A stretch of DNA of 64,000 nucleotides from assembly GCA_046328715.1 (NCBI GenBank), contig JAXLWB010000034.1, forward strand, positions 1 to 64,000, in the 5' to 3' direction. This DNA is from JAXLWB01 sp046328715 (GTDB taxonomy: Bacteria; Chloroflexota; Anaerolineae; Caldilineales; Caldilineaceae). Below the pieces are notes generated by a model, which was given only the letters and a program-made list of their open reading frames with translations, made no database searches and had not been told where the DNA came from. The number at the start of each line of letters is the position of its first letter. Position 1 is the stretch's first letter. Positions 17,440 through 25,635 of the stretch are shown in pieces. The translations under genes were made by a program, and so were the position numbers.

Positions 17440-18275
17440 TGCGTAGACAGCAGACGATCAGTAAAATTCTCGGATTCATCATCGTTGGCGGCGGCGGGCT
17501 GATTATGCTCATGCCCTTTATTTGGCTGCTCTCCTCTTCTTTCAAGTCGGCGGCTAAGATTTATGTCTTCCCGCCGCAGTTGATCCCCGATCCCTTTCGC
17601 TGGCAGAATTATGTGGAAGTTTTCAGCGCCGTGCCCGTGCTGACCTACGCCCGCAATACTTTAACGATCACTGTTTTCTCTACAATCGGTACCGTCCTGA
17701 GTTCGATCCTGGCTGGGTACGCCTTTGCCCGCTTGCGTTTTAAAGGGCGTGATTTCATCTTTTCGCTCCTTCTAGCAACCTTGATGCTGCCCTATGTCGT
17801 GATCATGATCCCGGTCTACGTGATGTTCTCGAAGATCGGTTGGGTCAACACGCTCTTACCATTGATTGTGCCGAGCTATTTTGGCGATCCCTTCTTCATT
17901 TTTCTACTACGCCAATTCTTCCGCACCATCCCGATGGAACTAGAGGACGCGGCCCGCATCGATGGGGCCAGCCGACTGCGTGTGCTCTTCCAAATTATGG
18001 TTCCACTGGCCCGTCCCGCCGTGATCGTGGTGACGATCCAATCGATTCTGGGCGAATGGAACGCCTTTATGCAGCCACTGATCTTCCTCACCAAACGCAA
18101 CATGTGGACGCTGGCACTTGGTCTTAACTCACTACAACGCTTTGAAACTGGCCGCGATTGGACACACTATATGATGGTATTAGGAGTCTTTATGGTCGTG
18201 CCGGTGGTGATCATGTACTTCTTTGCCCAGCGTGAATTCATTCAGGGTATTGTGATGACGGGTCTAAAAGGATAA
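17439..18275 (+). CDS. Sugar ABC transporter permease (MalG-like)
   Basis: A 278-residue permease with six hydrophobic segments and the EAA-type loop EDAARIDGASRLRVLFQIMV. The C-terminal QREFIQGIVMTGLKG is characteristic of MalG-like subunits. The start ATG overlaps the stop of the previous permease (TAATG), showing translational coupling, and the PhyH gene begins five bases after its stop. Confidence 0.93.
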   Translation: MRRQQTISKILGFIIVGGGGLIMLMPFIWLLSSSFKSAAKIYVFPPQLIPDPFRWQNYVEVFSAVPVLTYARNTLTITVFSTIGTVLSSILAGYAFARLRFKGRDFIFSLLLATLMLPYVVIMIPVYVMFSKIGWVNTLLPLIVPSYFGDPFFIFLLRQFFRTIPMELEDAARIDGASRLRVLFQIMVPLARPAVIVVTIQSILGEWNAFMQPLIFLTKRNMWTLALGLNSLQRFETGRDWTHYMMVLGVFMVVPVVIMYFFAQREFIQGIVMTGLKG

Positions 18276-18280
18276 GCACA

Positions 18281-19054
18281 ATGCAGACATCACTTCAACA
18301 CTTCACGGAAGAGCAACATGAACAGTTCATGGAGCAAGGCTACCTGCGGTTGGGCAAGCTTCTCGACACCCAAGCCTTGACAGCCTTGCAACAACGGATC
18401 AATGAGATCATGTTGGGCAAGCTTCCCTATCCGCAGATGCGCTTTCAACTCGATGGCACGACAGGCGAATACAAGAATCTGCCCCCCGACTCTCCAGGCC
18501 ACAAAGGGGCAACCCTGGCCTATCGCCGTATCACAGGATTGGAGGACGATCCGCTCTTCCTGGCCTACATTCAACATCCGCTGGTTCATGCCATTTGTCA
18601 GCGTTATATCGGTCAGGATGTTTCGATCTTTCGGGCCATGTTTATGAACAAACCGGCGCAACAAGGGACTGTGTTGCCCTGGCATCAGGACGTGGGAGAA
18701 GGCTGGGGATTGGATCGCAACCCGATCATCACCATCTGGACGGCCCTGGATGATGCAACATCTGCCAATGGTTGTATGCAGATTGTGCCCGGCAGCCATA
18801 AATTTGGCGTGATCAATCCGCAACACTTTGTTTCAGAAGCGGATCAAGCACGCTACACCCCGGCAGAAAATGTGATCGACGTCGAAGCGGCTGCAGGCGA
18901 AGCAATTTTATTGCACAACTTGCTCATCCATCGCTCTGGCACCAACCCCACCACCCAATCACGCCGCGCCTTTAGCACCGCTTACATGGATGCTGCCACA
19001 CGGGATCGGGCGACGGGCCAGGGATTTCCAGTGGTCTTTGGACAAGCGAATTGA
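18281..19054 (+). CDS. Phytanoyl-CoA dioxygenase (PhyH) family protein
   Basis: A 257-residue Fe(II)/2-oxoglutarate oxygenase. The facial triad is complete: His135-x-Asp137 in PWHQDVGE and His217 in LLIHRSGTN. The 2-oxoglutarate arginine lies about ten residues later in SRRAF. NGCMQIVPGSHKFG is the usual PhyH signature between them. It is cytoplasmic and begins five bases after the permease, so it is probably the last gene of the transport operon and may oxidise the imported compound. Related genes lie at 1-418 and 55040-55876. Confidence 0.9.
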   Translation: MQTSLQHFTEEQHEQFMEQGYLRLGKLLDTQALTALQQRINEIMLGKLPYPQMRFQLDGTTGEYKNLPPDSPGHKGATLAYRRITGLEDDPLFLAYIQHPLVHAICQRYIGQDVSIFRAMFMNKPAQQGTVLPWHQDVGEGWGLDRNPIITIWTALDDATSANGCMQIVPGSHKFGVINPQHFVSEADQARYTPAENVIDVEAAAGEAILLHNLLIHRSGTNPTTQSRRAFSTAYMDAATRDRATGQGFPVVFGQAN

Positions 19055-19075
19055 ACTACCTAAAGTTGAGAAGCT

Positions 19076-19265
19076 CTTCAAACAGAGCAATTTACAAATT
19101 CCGTGTTCCTTGATTTCCGTGTTTATAAAAAAGGCTTTGTAAACACGGAAATCAAGGAACACGGAATCTTTATTCGTCAGGCTTCGACGTGTCCTTCGAC
19201 AAGCTCAGGACACGGACACCGAGCCTGTCGAGGTGCAGCCGAACGTTTGAGACATCGCTTCGCTA
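19076..19265. repeat. Composite intergenic repeat, copy 2
   Basis: Perfect 27-base arms at 19099-19125 and 19140-19166 start TTCCGTGTTCCTTG. They are followed at 19182-19236 by the CCTTCGACAAGCTCAGGAC / GAGCCTGTCGAGG hairpin. Matches copy 1 (473-660) in order and spacing, and even shares short flanks (AAACAGAGCAA before, GCTTC..CTAGA after). The spacer 19055-19288 holds no gene. Confidence 0.88.
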
Positions 19266-19288
19266 GATAATTACAGAATGGGATCGAG

Positions 19289-21628
19289 ATGAACAATGAT
19301 ACACATTCGACGAACGTTGCCCTAGATTTGACCAAGGCTGCGGTTTTCATAGCGCTGCCTACCCATCCTTTGGCACAGAAAGCGGCGCAGGTTTTGATCG
19401 AAGAGGTAGAAAAGCGCACGCGTATCCGCTGGTCGATCCAAAACGGAGAGGAAATCGCTCGTACACCGCTGATCAAACTCAGCATCAATTGGACTGGCAA
19501 CCTGCCTGCCGATGGCTTTCAGATCAGCACTGCGTCTGAGCCTTCTTTCGTTTCGGTCCAAATCGTGGGAAATGACGCTCGTGGACTACTCTTCGGCGTG
19601 GGCTATCTACTGCGCCACTTGCAGATGCGCAAGGGAAGTGTCGTTCTGCCGCAGCCACTCAATCTGACCACCAGTCCCCACTATGCGTTGCGCGGTCATC
19701 AACTGGGCTATCGCGACAAAACCAACGCCTACGATGGCTGGGACTTGCCGCAGTGGGATCAGTATATGCGTGAGTTGGCGCTCTTCGGCACCAACGCCAT
19801 CGAGTTGATCCCGCCGCGCTCGGATGACAAGCTCGACAGCGTCCATTTTCCGCTGCCACCGCTGGAGATGATGGCGGGGATGTCTGCCATTGCTGACAGT
19901 TATGGACTGGACGTCTGGGTCTGGTATCCGGCCTTGGATGATGATTATGCTCGCCCTGAGATGGTAGACTTTGCGCTCAAAGAATGGGAGGAGGTCTACC
20001 GAGCGCTGCCGCGCATCAATAAGATCTTGGTACCGGGGGGCGATCCGGGCAATACTCGTCCCAAATTCCTTTTGCCGATGTTGGAAAAGCAGACTGCGCT
20101 CCTCAAGCAGCACCATCCCAACGCCCAAATGTGGATTTCGGCGCAGGGCTTTAGCCAGGAGTGGCTGGACGAATTTGTGACCATCCTACAAACGGAAACG
20201 CCGGAGTGGCTCTCAGGCGTGGTCTTTGGCCCCTGGGTACACATGACAATGGCCGAGTTTCGCCAACGCATCCCCGCCCGTTACCCGATCCGCAGCTACC
20301 CCGACATCACCCACAGCCTCGACTGCCAGTATCCCGTACCCGAATGGGACATCGCCTATGCCCTCAGCGAAGGACGGGAAACGATCAACCCTCGCCCCCG
20401 CCAGGAGCAGATTATCTTCAACCAGATGGGCGACGACGTGATCGGCTTTCTCACCTATTCGGAGGGCTGCAACGACGATGTCAATAAGTTCGTTTGGAGC
20501 GGGCTGGGCTGGGATCCGCAGAGCGATGTTGCGGAGATTTTGCGCCAGTATAGCCGCTTTTTGATTGGCGACGAGTTTACCCACGACTTTGCTCAGGGAT
20601 TGTTAGCACTGGAAGAGAATTGGGTCGGTCCGCTGGCGAGCAACGGTGCCGTCAACACCACCTTGCAACGTTTCCAGGCTCTCGAACAGGCGGCATCGCC
20701 CACGGTGCGTAAAAATTGGCGCTTTCAGATGGCGCTCTACCGGGCTTATTACGACGCCTATGTGCGCAGCCGCTTGCTCTATGAAAGTGGATTGGAAGAA
20801 CAGGCGCTCGACTGTTTGCGTCTGGCTAACAAGTTGGGTTCGTTGCGCGCCATGGAACAGGCAGCTACCATTCTCGACCGAGCCATCCAGCAACCGATTG
20901 CCAACGACTGGCGCACGCGCATCTTTCAACTGGCCGAGGCACTCTTTCAGAGCATCTACATGCAACTGAGTGTGCCCCTCTACGCCGCTCAATCCGAAGT
21001 GCGCGGAGCAAATCTCGATGGCATCGACTATCCGCTCAACGACCGCCCCTGGCTACTGGCTCAATTTGAACGAATCCGTAGCATAGGGGGCGAGGGCGAA
21101 CGTTTCGCCGAGATTGCCAAGATCGTCAACTGGCGTAATCCCGGTGCTGGTGGCTACTACGTCGATCTGAGCAACTCTTACGATTGTCCATATCTGCTTG
21201 ATCATTTGCCCTACGTCGACGACCCAGCCTTCTACCGCTCACCGCATCGCCGCTTTCCCTATTGGAAGGATGCGCGCCCCCTGCGTCGCTCCTGGCGCGC
21301 CTATACCGGCTGTCTGGCCGACTTTCCACTACGTCTGCACTTCCCCTTACTCGACCCAACAGCCGAGTACAAAGTCCGTCTCGTCTATTCCGACACCGAA
21401 GAAGAAATCGGCGTGCGGCTGGTGGCAGTTGATAGCCAGAGTCAAAGCGAAATCGAAATCCATCCCTTTCAACGCAAACCTTTCCCGCCCCAGCCGTTGG
21501 AATTCGACATCCCCCACACAGCAACGAACCAAGGCGCGTTGACCCTTTCCCTCCAGCGAGAACTTGGCTTGGGCGGCTTAGGAGCTGGGCACGAAATCTG
21601 TGAGATCTGGATCATGAAGCAAGCGTAA
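19289..21628 (+). CDS. Large glycosidase-like protein with GH20b/alpha-glucuronidase-type N-terminal domain
   Basis: A 779-residue protein. The first about 130 residues have the layout of the small domain found before GH20, GH67 and GH84 catalytic domains (LPTHPLAQKAAQVLIEEVEKR, then GNDARGLLFGVGYLLRHLQ). The next part begins YALRGHQLGYRDKTNAYDGW and has barrel-like strands such as IELIPPRSDD, VWVWYPALDDDY, ILVPGGDPGN and WISAQGFSQEW. No usual D-E pair of GH20 is evident, so activity is not assured. The C-terminal about 150 residues may be a carbohydrate-binding domain. There is no signal peptide, so it probably acts inside the cell. It stands alone behind the composite repeat. A glycan role is inference. 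Confidence 0.55.
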   Translation: MNNDTHSTNVALDLTKAAVFIALPTHPLAQKAAQVLIEEVEKRTRIRWSIQNGEEIARTPLIKLSINWTGNLPADGFQISTASEPSFVSVQIVGNDARGLLFGVGYLLRHLQMRKGSVVLPQPLNLTTSPHYALRGHQLGYRDKTNAYDGWDLPQWDQYMRELALFGTNAIELIPPRSDDKLDSVHFPLPPLEMMAGMSAIADSYGLDVWVWYPALDDDYARPEMVDFALKEWEEVYRALPRINKILVPGGDPGNTRPKFLLPMLEKQTALLKQHHPNAQMWISAQGFSQEWLDEFVTILQTETPEWLSGVVFGPWVHMTMAEFRQRIPARYPIRSYPDITHSLDCQYPVPEWDIAYALSEGRETINPRPRQEQIIFNQMGDDVIGFLTYSEGCNDDVNKFVWSGLGWDPQSDVAEILRQYSRFLIGDEFTHDFAQGLLALEENWVGPLASNGAVNTTLQRFQALEQAASPTVRKNWRFQMALYRAYYDAYVRSRLLYESGLEEQALDCLRLANKLGSLRAMEQAATILDRAIQQPIANDWRTRIFQLAEALFQSIYMQLSVPLYAAQSEVRGANLDGIDYPLNDRPWLLAQFERIRSIGGEGERFAEIAKIVNWRNPGAGGYYVDLSNSYDCPYLLDHLPYVDDPAFYRSPHRRFPYWKDARPLRRSWRAYTGCLADFPLRLHFPLLDPTAEYKVRLVYSDTEEEIGVRLVAVDSQSQSEIEIHPFQRKPFPPQPLEFDIPHTATNQGALTLSLQRELGLGGLGAGHEICEIWIMKQA

Positions 21629-21653
21629 ATCTCATCAGAGTAGTATTCTCTGT

Positions 21654-21659
21654 TATAAT
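21654..21659 (+). promoter_or_regulatory. Consensus -10 box before the toxin-antitoxin pair
   Basis: TATAAT at 21654-21659 is a perfect -10 hexamer 40 bases before the start codon at 21700. No strong -35 box is visible at the usual distance. Confidence 0.45.
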
Positions 21660-21699
21660 GAAAGTAATTGATTGTGTGATGAAAATATAGGTTGATTCG

Positions 21700-21990
21700 A
21701 TGTACGAACATATCCTTCGTCAAATGCGTGAAAAGATCCGTATCCGAAGTTATGTCATGACAGCTCACGCAGAAGAAGAGATGAACGACGATAATTTTTC
21801 GATATTCGACGTCGAAAGGGCAATACTGACAGGGCAGGTTATTGAACGTCAACAAGATCATCAAACTAGCGAATGGAAATATCTTATTTCTGGTCAATCT
21901 GAGTTTGATGAAGCGATGATAGTAGTTGCCAAAATTAGTGTCACTGACAAAATGGTAGTAATCACTGTTTACCGCGAAGAACAAAAATGA
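21700..21990 (+). CDS. DUF4258 protein, probable type II toxin
   Basis: A 96-residue protein with the DUF4258 pattern: an N-terminal helix, SYVMTAHAEEEMNDDNFSIF (HAxxRMxER-like), VERAILTGQVIERQ, and a final strand MVVITVYRE. DUF4258 proteins are small RelE-like folds encoded beside zinc-finger antitoxins. The next gene, four bases on, is such a zinc-finger protein, which supports a toxin-antitoxin pair. Its AT-richer codon use differs from the GC-rich neighbours, hinting at transfer. Confidence 0.8.
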   Translation: MYEHILRQMREKIRIRSYVMTAHAEEEMNDDNFSIFDVERAILTGQVIERQQDHQTSEWKYLISGQSEFDEAMIVVAKISVTDKMVVITVYREEQK

Positions 21991-21994
21991 GATT

Positions 21995-22243
21995 ATGAAT
22001 CCAATTGAGATTGAACTCATCTGCGACAACTGTGGAAAATCTGGTGCAAAAATCCGTCATATTTCAAAGAGCTATGGCAAGGGTCTAACTCTTTTTGTGA
22101 TTGAAAATGTACCTGTTATCAGTTGTCCTCATTGTGGTGAGAGTTATTTGACTGCGGAAACATTGCACGAAATCGAACGCATTAAGCGTCACCGCCTCGC
22201 ACTGGCTGTCTCGCGTCCAGTTCCTGTAGCCGTCTTTGCATAA
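21995..22243 (+). CDS. YgiT-type zinc-finger protein, probable antitoxin
   Basis: An 82-residue protein with two CxxC pairs, ICDNCGKSGA and SCPHCGESYL, forming the zinc knuckle seen in MqsA/YgiT-type antitoxins. The DNA-binding helix-turn-helix part of MqsA is missing, and the C-terminus is a short helix ERIKRHRLA. Its start is four bases after the DUF4258 stop. The toxin-first order is usual for this type of pair. Promoter autoregulation is plausible but not visible. Confidence 0.8.
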   Translation: MNPIEIELICDNCGKSGAKIRHISKSYGKGLTLFVIENVPVISCPHCGESYLTAETLHEIERIKRHRLALAVSRPVPVAVFA

Positions 22244-22377
22244 CTGTCGGCGACAGATATCGTTAGCATGTTTAAAAGTTGGGAGATACTAATCATCTAA
22301 TCTCCCAATCCATGTGGTGGAACCATCTTAATCTCTCAATCCCAACCAGTAAAATATTCCTTCCTATAAAGATCCCT

Positions 22378-23487
22378 ATGCAACCAGAACACTTTATCGT
22401 CTACCGAGAAACCGGCAAATTTGCGGGCTGGCCCGCCAACTATGGCATGTGGATGTGGGGCGATGAGATCGTCGTCGGCTTCACACAATGCACGCAGATG
22501 GCCAAGGCTGGGTTTCATTCGCGTACCCGTGAATTACCTTCTTACCCCATGCAAGCACGCAGTTTGGATGGTGGACGCACCTGGACAACCGTCCGTACGC
22601 CTGCTGCTTCACCGGGCGGACGTGGCTTTTCGGCAGATGAACACATGAAGCCAGAACTACGGGTACTAACCGCCATCCAACAGGGCATGGAACCCTTACC
22701 CGGCCCCTGCCCCGGTACCGTCGATTTCACCCATCCCGATTTCGCCATGATGGTTGCCCGCACCGGACTGGGCGGCGGCACGATCCCTTGGTTCTATCTG
22801 TCCACTGATCGGGCACAAAGTTGGCAAGGGCCATATAGCTTGCCTATGTTTGGTCAAACCGGCATCGAAGCGCGCACCGATGTAATCATCAACGGCCCGC
22901 GTGATTGTATGATCTTTGTCACCGCTGCCGACGAAAAGGGCGAGGAGGGCAAAGGGGTGCTGATGGCGCGTACAACTGATGGGGGACAAACCTTTAATCT
23001 GGTCTCGTGGGTGGCTGTGTCGGAAAAGGATGAGTTGATCATGCCATCGAGCGTGCGCCTGGATGAACAGACGATTGTCACGGCCATTCGTTGTAGTGTG
23101 CGTGAGGGCGAATTTGAAGAGGTGCCGACCTGGATTGATCTCTACGAGTCAACCGACAACGGCAATAGCTTCCACTATCTCAGCCGTCCGGTGCCGAATG
23201 CTGGCTCGGGTGGCAATCCGCCCTCGATGATCAAATTGCAGGATGGTCGCCTCTGCCTGACCTATGGCTACCGGAACGCGCCCTTCTCGATCTGTGCTCG
23301 CCTGAGCGCGGATGGCGGCAAAACTTGGGGCGAAATCATTGTCCTGCGCGACGACGGGGCTTGTTCCGACCTCGGCTATACCCGCACTCTGCAACGGGCC
23401 GACGGCACGATCCTGACCACTTACTACTTCAACCAGCATGTTGATAGCGAGCGCTTTATTGGGGCGACATTGTGGCGGGCGGAGTAG
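22378..23487 (+). CDS. Sialidase-like BNR/Asp-box propeller protein (second)
   Basis: A 369-residue propeller with Asp-box motifs RSLDGGRTWT, LSTDRAQSWQ, RTTDGGQTFN, ESTDNGNSFH and LSADGGKTWG. It is unlike the protein at 1771 outside these motifs, so the two are distant relatives rather than a recent duplicate. The start at 22378 is chosen because the first propeller strand (FIVYRETGKFAGWPANYG) follows at once; longer in-frame starts run into a repeat-like spacer. No signal peptide. It stands alone between a toxin-antitoxin pair and a repeat. Substrate unknown; sialidase activity is not proven by the fold. Confidence 0.78.
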   Translation: MQPEHFIVYRETGKFAGWPANYGMWMWGDEIVVGFTQCTQMAKAGFHSRTRELPSYPMQARSLDGGRTWTTVRTPAASPGGRGFSADEHMKPELRVLTAIQQGMEPLPGPCPGTVDFTHPDFAMMVARTGLGGGTIPWFYLSTDRAQSWQGPYSLPMFGQTGIEARTDVIINGPRDCMIFVTAADEKGEEGKGVLMARTTDGGQTFNLVSWVAVSEKDELIMPSSVRLDEQTIVTAIRCSVREGEFEEVPTWIDLYESTDNGNSFHYLSRPVPNAGSGGNPPSMIKLQDGRLCLTYGYRNAPFSICARLSADGGKTWGEIIVLRDDGACSDLGYTRTLQRADGTILTTYYFNQHVDSERFIGATLWRAE

Positions 23488-23489
23488 GT

Positions 23490-23620
23490 AGTGAGTCAGT
23501 GAGTCAGTAGGACAGTGGGACAGTTACTGTATTACGCCGGACTTTTTACAAGGGCAAGCGCAATGAGGATAGTAGGACAGTGGGACAGTGAGTCAGTTAC
23601 TGTATTACTGTCCTACTGAC
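23490..23620. repeat. GACAGTG / GAGTCAGT tandem-repeat spacer with hairpin
   Basis: AGTAGGACAGTGGGACAGT occurs at about 23506 and again at about 23571, and units GTGAGTCAGT recur beside each. The final TACTGTCCTACTGAC can pair with these. It fills the convergent space between the second sialidase and yaeQ. Related units occur at 25533, 31068 and 37425. Confidence 0.75.
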
Positions 23621-23622
23621 TT

Positions 23623-24159
23623 TCAAATGCGATGTTCGACGATCTCCAGCGAGACGCTCTTTGTGCCGACTGCTAAGAAAAGCTGGCGTTCGGTGATGGA
23701 GACGGTGAGTGAAGTGCGGCGGTCGAGGGCAGTGGCTGCTTCTTCGATCAGGCGGCGGTCGAAGGCGTAGATTGGAATTTCTTCGGCACGGTAGATCTTT
23801 TTACCGGCATATTGCGTCAACAACTGATTGACGTCGCGGTGAGTGTAGATGGCTGCCCGCTCTGCCAATTTACTGCCTCGATGTAGCCGTTCCGCATCCG
23901 GCAGCCCGACCTCGATCCAGGCAATGATACGGCCTGTACGGTCACGCACGTAAATGGCCGGTTCATCCCCCGCCGCCACCCCTTGCGTAAACTCAATCCC
24001 TTCCTCATATTCCAGACAATAGGCTAATACCCGCATCAACATATACTCAGCAGTCTCGGAAGGCTGCCGCGCCACGCGCAGGTCGAGCGTTTCGTAGACA
24101 CCGCGGTCCACGTCGGAGAGATCTATTAGAAAATTATAGATTGTTGCAGATAAGGCCAT
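23623..24159 (-). CDS. yaeQ: YaeQ family protein
   Basis: A 178-residue protein matching YaeQ in length and order of motifs: MALSATIYNFLIDLSDVDRG at the start, LRVARQPSETAEYMLMRVLA, then GRIIAWIEVGLPDAERLHRG and a C-terminal region of short strands. YaeQ has a PD-(D/E)xK nuclease-like fold and was described as a suppressor related to RfaH, but its biochemical role is unsettled. Here it is a single gene facing the sialidase across a repeat-filled spacer. Confidence 0.9.
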   Translation of the reverse strand: MALSATIYNFLIDLSDVDRGVYETLDLRVARQPSETAEYMLMRVLAYCLEYEEGIEFTQGVAAGDEPAIYVRDRTGRIIAWIEVGLPDAERLHRGSKLAERAAIYTHRDVNQLLTQYAGKKIYRAEEIPIYAFDRRLIEEAATALDRRTSLTVSITERQLFLAVGTKSVSLEIVEHRI

Positions 24160-24226
24160 ACTGAATAGGATACATGGGAAGTTGAAGATTAAGAAATTGA
24201 ACAGTCAAGGGATGGATAAAGCATAA

Positions 24227-24301
24227 GAACCACGAAATACACTAAATACACGAAAACATACATTTGGTTTTCTTTCGTGCATTTCGATTATTTCGTGGTT
24301 C
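24227..24301. repeat. Imperfect hairpin with ACGAAATAC arms
   Basis: GAACCACGAAATACACTAAA beginning at 24227 faces a complementary arm ending ATTATTTCGTGGTTC at 24301. The units ACGAAATACAC / AAATACACGAAA are near-repeats. A variant with the same theme occurs at 57893-58035. Confidence 0.75.
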
Positions 24302-24304
24302 CTA

Positions 24305-25420
24305 TCAGTGCGCCACCGAACCATCGGCGTGGAAGTAACCGGTAATCTTGCGTGGTACAAAGGGGAATTTGCTCAGTTTATCCTCTTGAATCTCCAACCC
24401 AATCCCCGGTCGATCCGAGACAATCATGTAGCCGCCCTGGCGTTCCATCGGGTGATCGACGATCTCGTTGAAGGCGTCGCTGTTCTCCAATCCTTCCTGC
24501 AGCACGTAGTTGGGAATGGCGGCGTCGAACTGGACAAAGGTGGCGACGTTGACTGGGCTGCCCATCAAGTGCGGGAAGATGCCGACGAAGGAAGATTCGG
24601 CCACGGCGGCGATCTTCTTGGCCTGGGTGATGCCGCCGACCAAGGAGGGATCGGGGCGGATCCAACTGACACAGCGGCGGTCGATCAATTCGCGGAATTG
24701 GAACAAAGTGTGAAAACGTTCGGCGGTGGCAATCGGCAGGTTGATGTTCTGCGAAACGTAGGAAACGGCCTCGTTGCTTTCGGGTGCCACTGGGTCTTCG
24801 TAGAAGAGGATGCGATAGGGTTCAATCGCATGGGCCAGCGTGATTGCCTCTTCGGGACGGAAGTTACGATGACATTCCACGCCGATGTCAATGCCTTCAC
24901 CGACGGCGGCGCGCACCTGTTTGACAATCTCCGCCGCTGTGCTGATCACCCGTGTTGGTGATTCCTTCTCAAAGTCGGGCAAGAAGGGCATAATGCGCAG
25001 CGCCTCATAGTTCTGTTCGGCGTAACGGACACCACTCTTGACAAACTCCTCAACTGTTCTGCCTCCCACACCGCCGAAAACTTTGACCTTGTCACGCAGT
25101 TTGCCGCCGAGCAGTTGGTGAACGGGCAGGTTGGTAAATTTGCCAAAGATGTCCCATAGCGCAATGTCAATCGCACTCAGCGCCGCACTGAGAATTGCCC
25201 CGCTAAAATGGGTCTCACGGCTGAGCACCTGATAGTGGTGCTCCATGCGCAATGGATCTTTGCCGATGTAGTACTCGCTTAGTTCCTCAATTGTACGCGC
25301 CACACTTTCATGATGAGCCCACAATCCTGCCTCACCATTGCCGACAATGCCCGCATCGGTATAGACCCGCACCAGCAAAAAACGATTCACCAGAAAGGGG
25401 GTGATCCGTACAATTTTCAT
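24305..25420 (-). CDS. Mandelate racemase/enolase-superfamily sugar-acid dehydratase
   Basis: A 371-residue member of the mandelate racemase/muconate lactonizing group, which abstracts the alpha proton of a carboxylate and often removes water from sugar acids. Metal ligands are visible at Glu182 (in VECHRN), Glu208 (FYEDP) and Glu234 (ATAER), with His184 as a likely catalytic residue. FPHLMGSP near residue 290 belongs to the second catalytic strand. The GTGGAG-like site GGAGA lies before ATG 25420; an upstream in-frame start adds 37 unrelated residues. The spacing resembles galactonate/mannonate dehydratases, but the specific substrate cannot be named. Confidence 0.87.
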   Translation of the reverse strand: MKIVRITPFLVNRFLLVRVYTDAGIVGNGEAGLWAHHESVARTIEELSEYYIGKDPLRMEHHYQVLSRETHFSGAILSAALSAIDIALWDIFGKFTNLPVHQLLGGKLRDKVKVFGGVGGRTVEEFVKSGVRYAEQNYEALRIMPFLPDFEKESPTRVISTAAEIVKQVRAAVGEGIDIGVECHRNFRPEEAITLAHAIEPYRILFYEDPVAPESNEAVSYVSQNINLPIATAERFHTLFQFRELIDRRCVSWIRPDPSLVGGITQAKKIAAVAESSFVGIFPHLMGSPVNVATFVQFDAAIPNYVLQEGLENSDAFNEIVDHPMERQGGYMIVSDRPGIGLEIQEDKLSKFPFVPRKITGYFHADGSVAH

Positions 25421-25532
25421 CTTTTTGTCTCCATGTGATTGGATATTATGATTGGTATCCATACTATGCCACAGATCAGGCACTTTTGGGTAACTTTTTG
25501 CATGGAAACTGGCTCTGATCTGTAGAGGCAAT

Positions 25533-25620
25533 CAGTGGAACAGTGGGACAGCAAGACAGTAAAGCGCGACTAACCCACTGACTCACTGTCCCTCTGTCCT
25601 ACTGATTTACTGTCTTACTA
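25533..25620. repeat. GACAGTG / CACTGTC repeat spacer
   Basis: CAGTGGGACAGCAAGACAGT (from 25541) is followed by ACTCACTGTCCCTCTGTCCT and TTTACTGTCTTACT. The two halves can fold on each other. Lies between the divergent dehydratase and the sigma-factor fusion, so it sits within the promoter region of both. Confidence 0.7.
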
Positions 25621-25635
25621 ACACCAGGAGCAACT

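Noticed and set aside
23490..23620. Repeats resembling a small CRISPR array
   Set aside because: Units are 7-19 bases, unevenly spaced and without unique spacers of 30-40 bases; no cas genes in the window.
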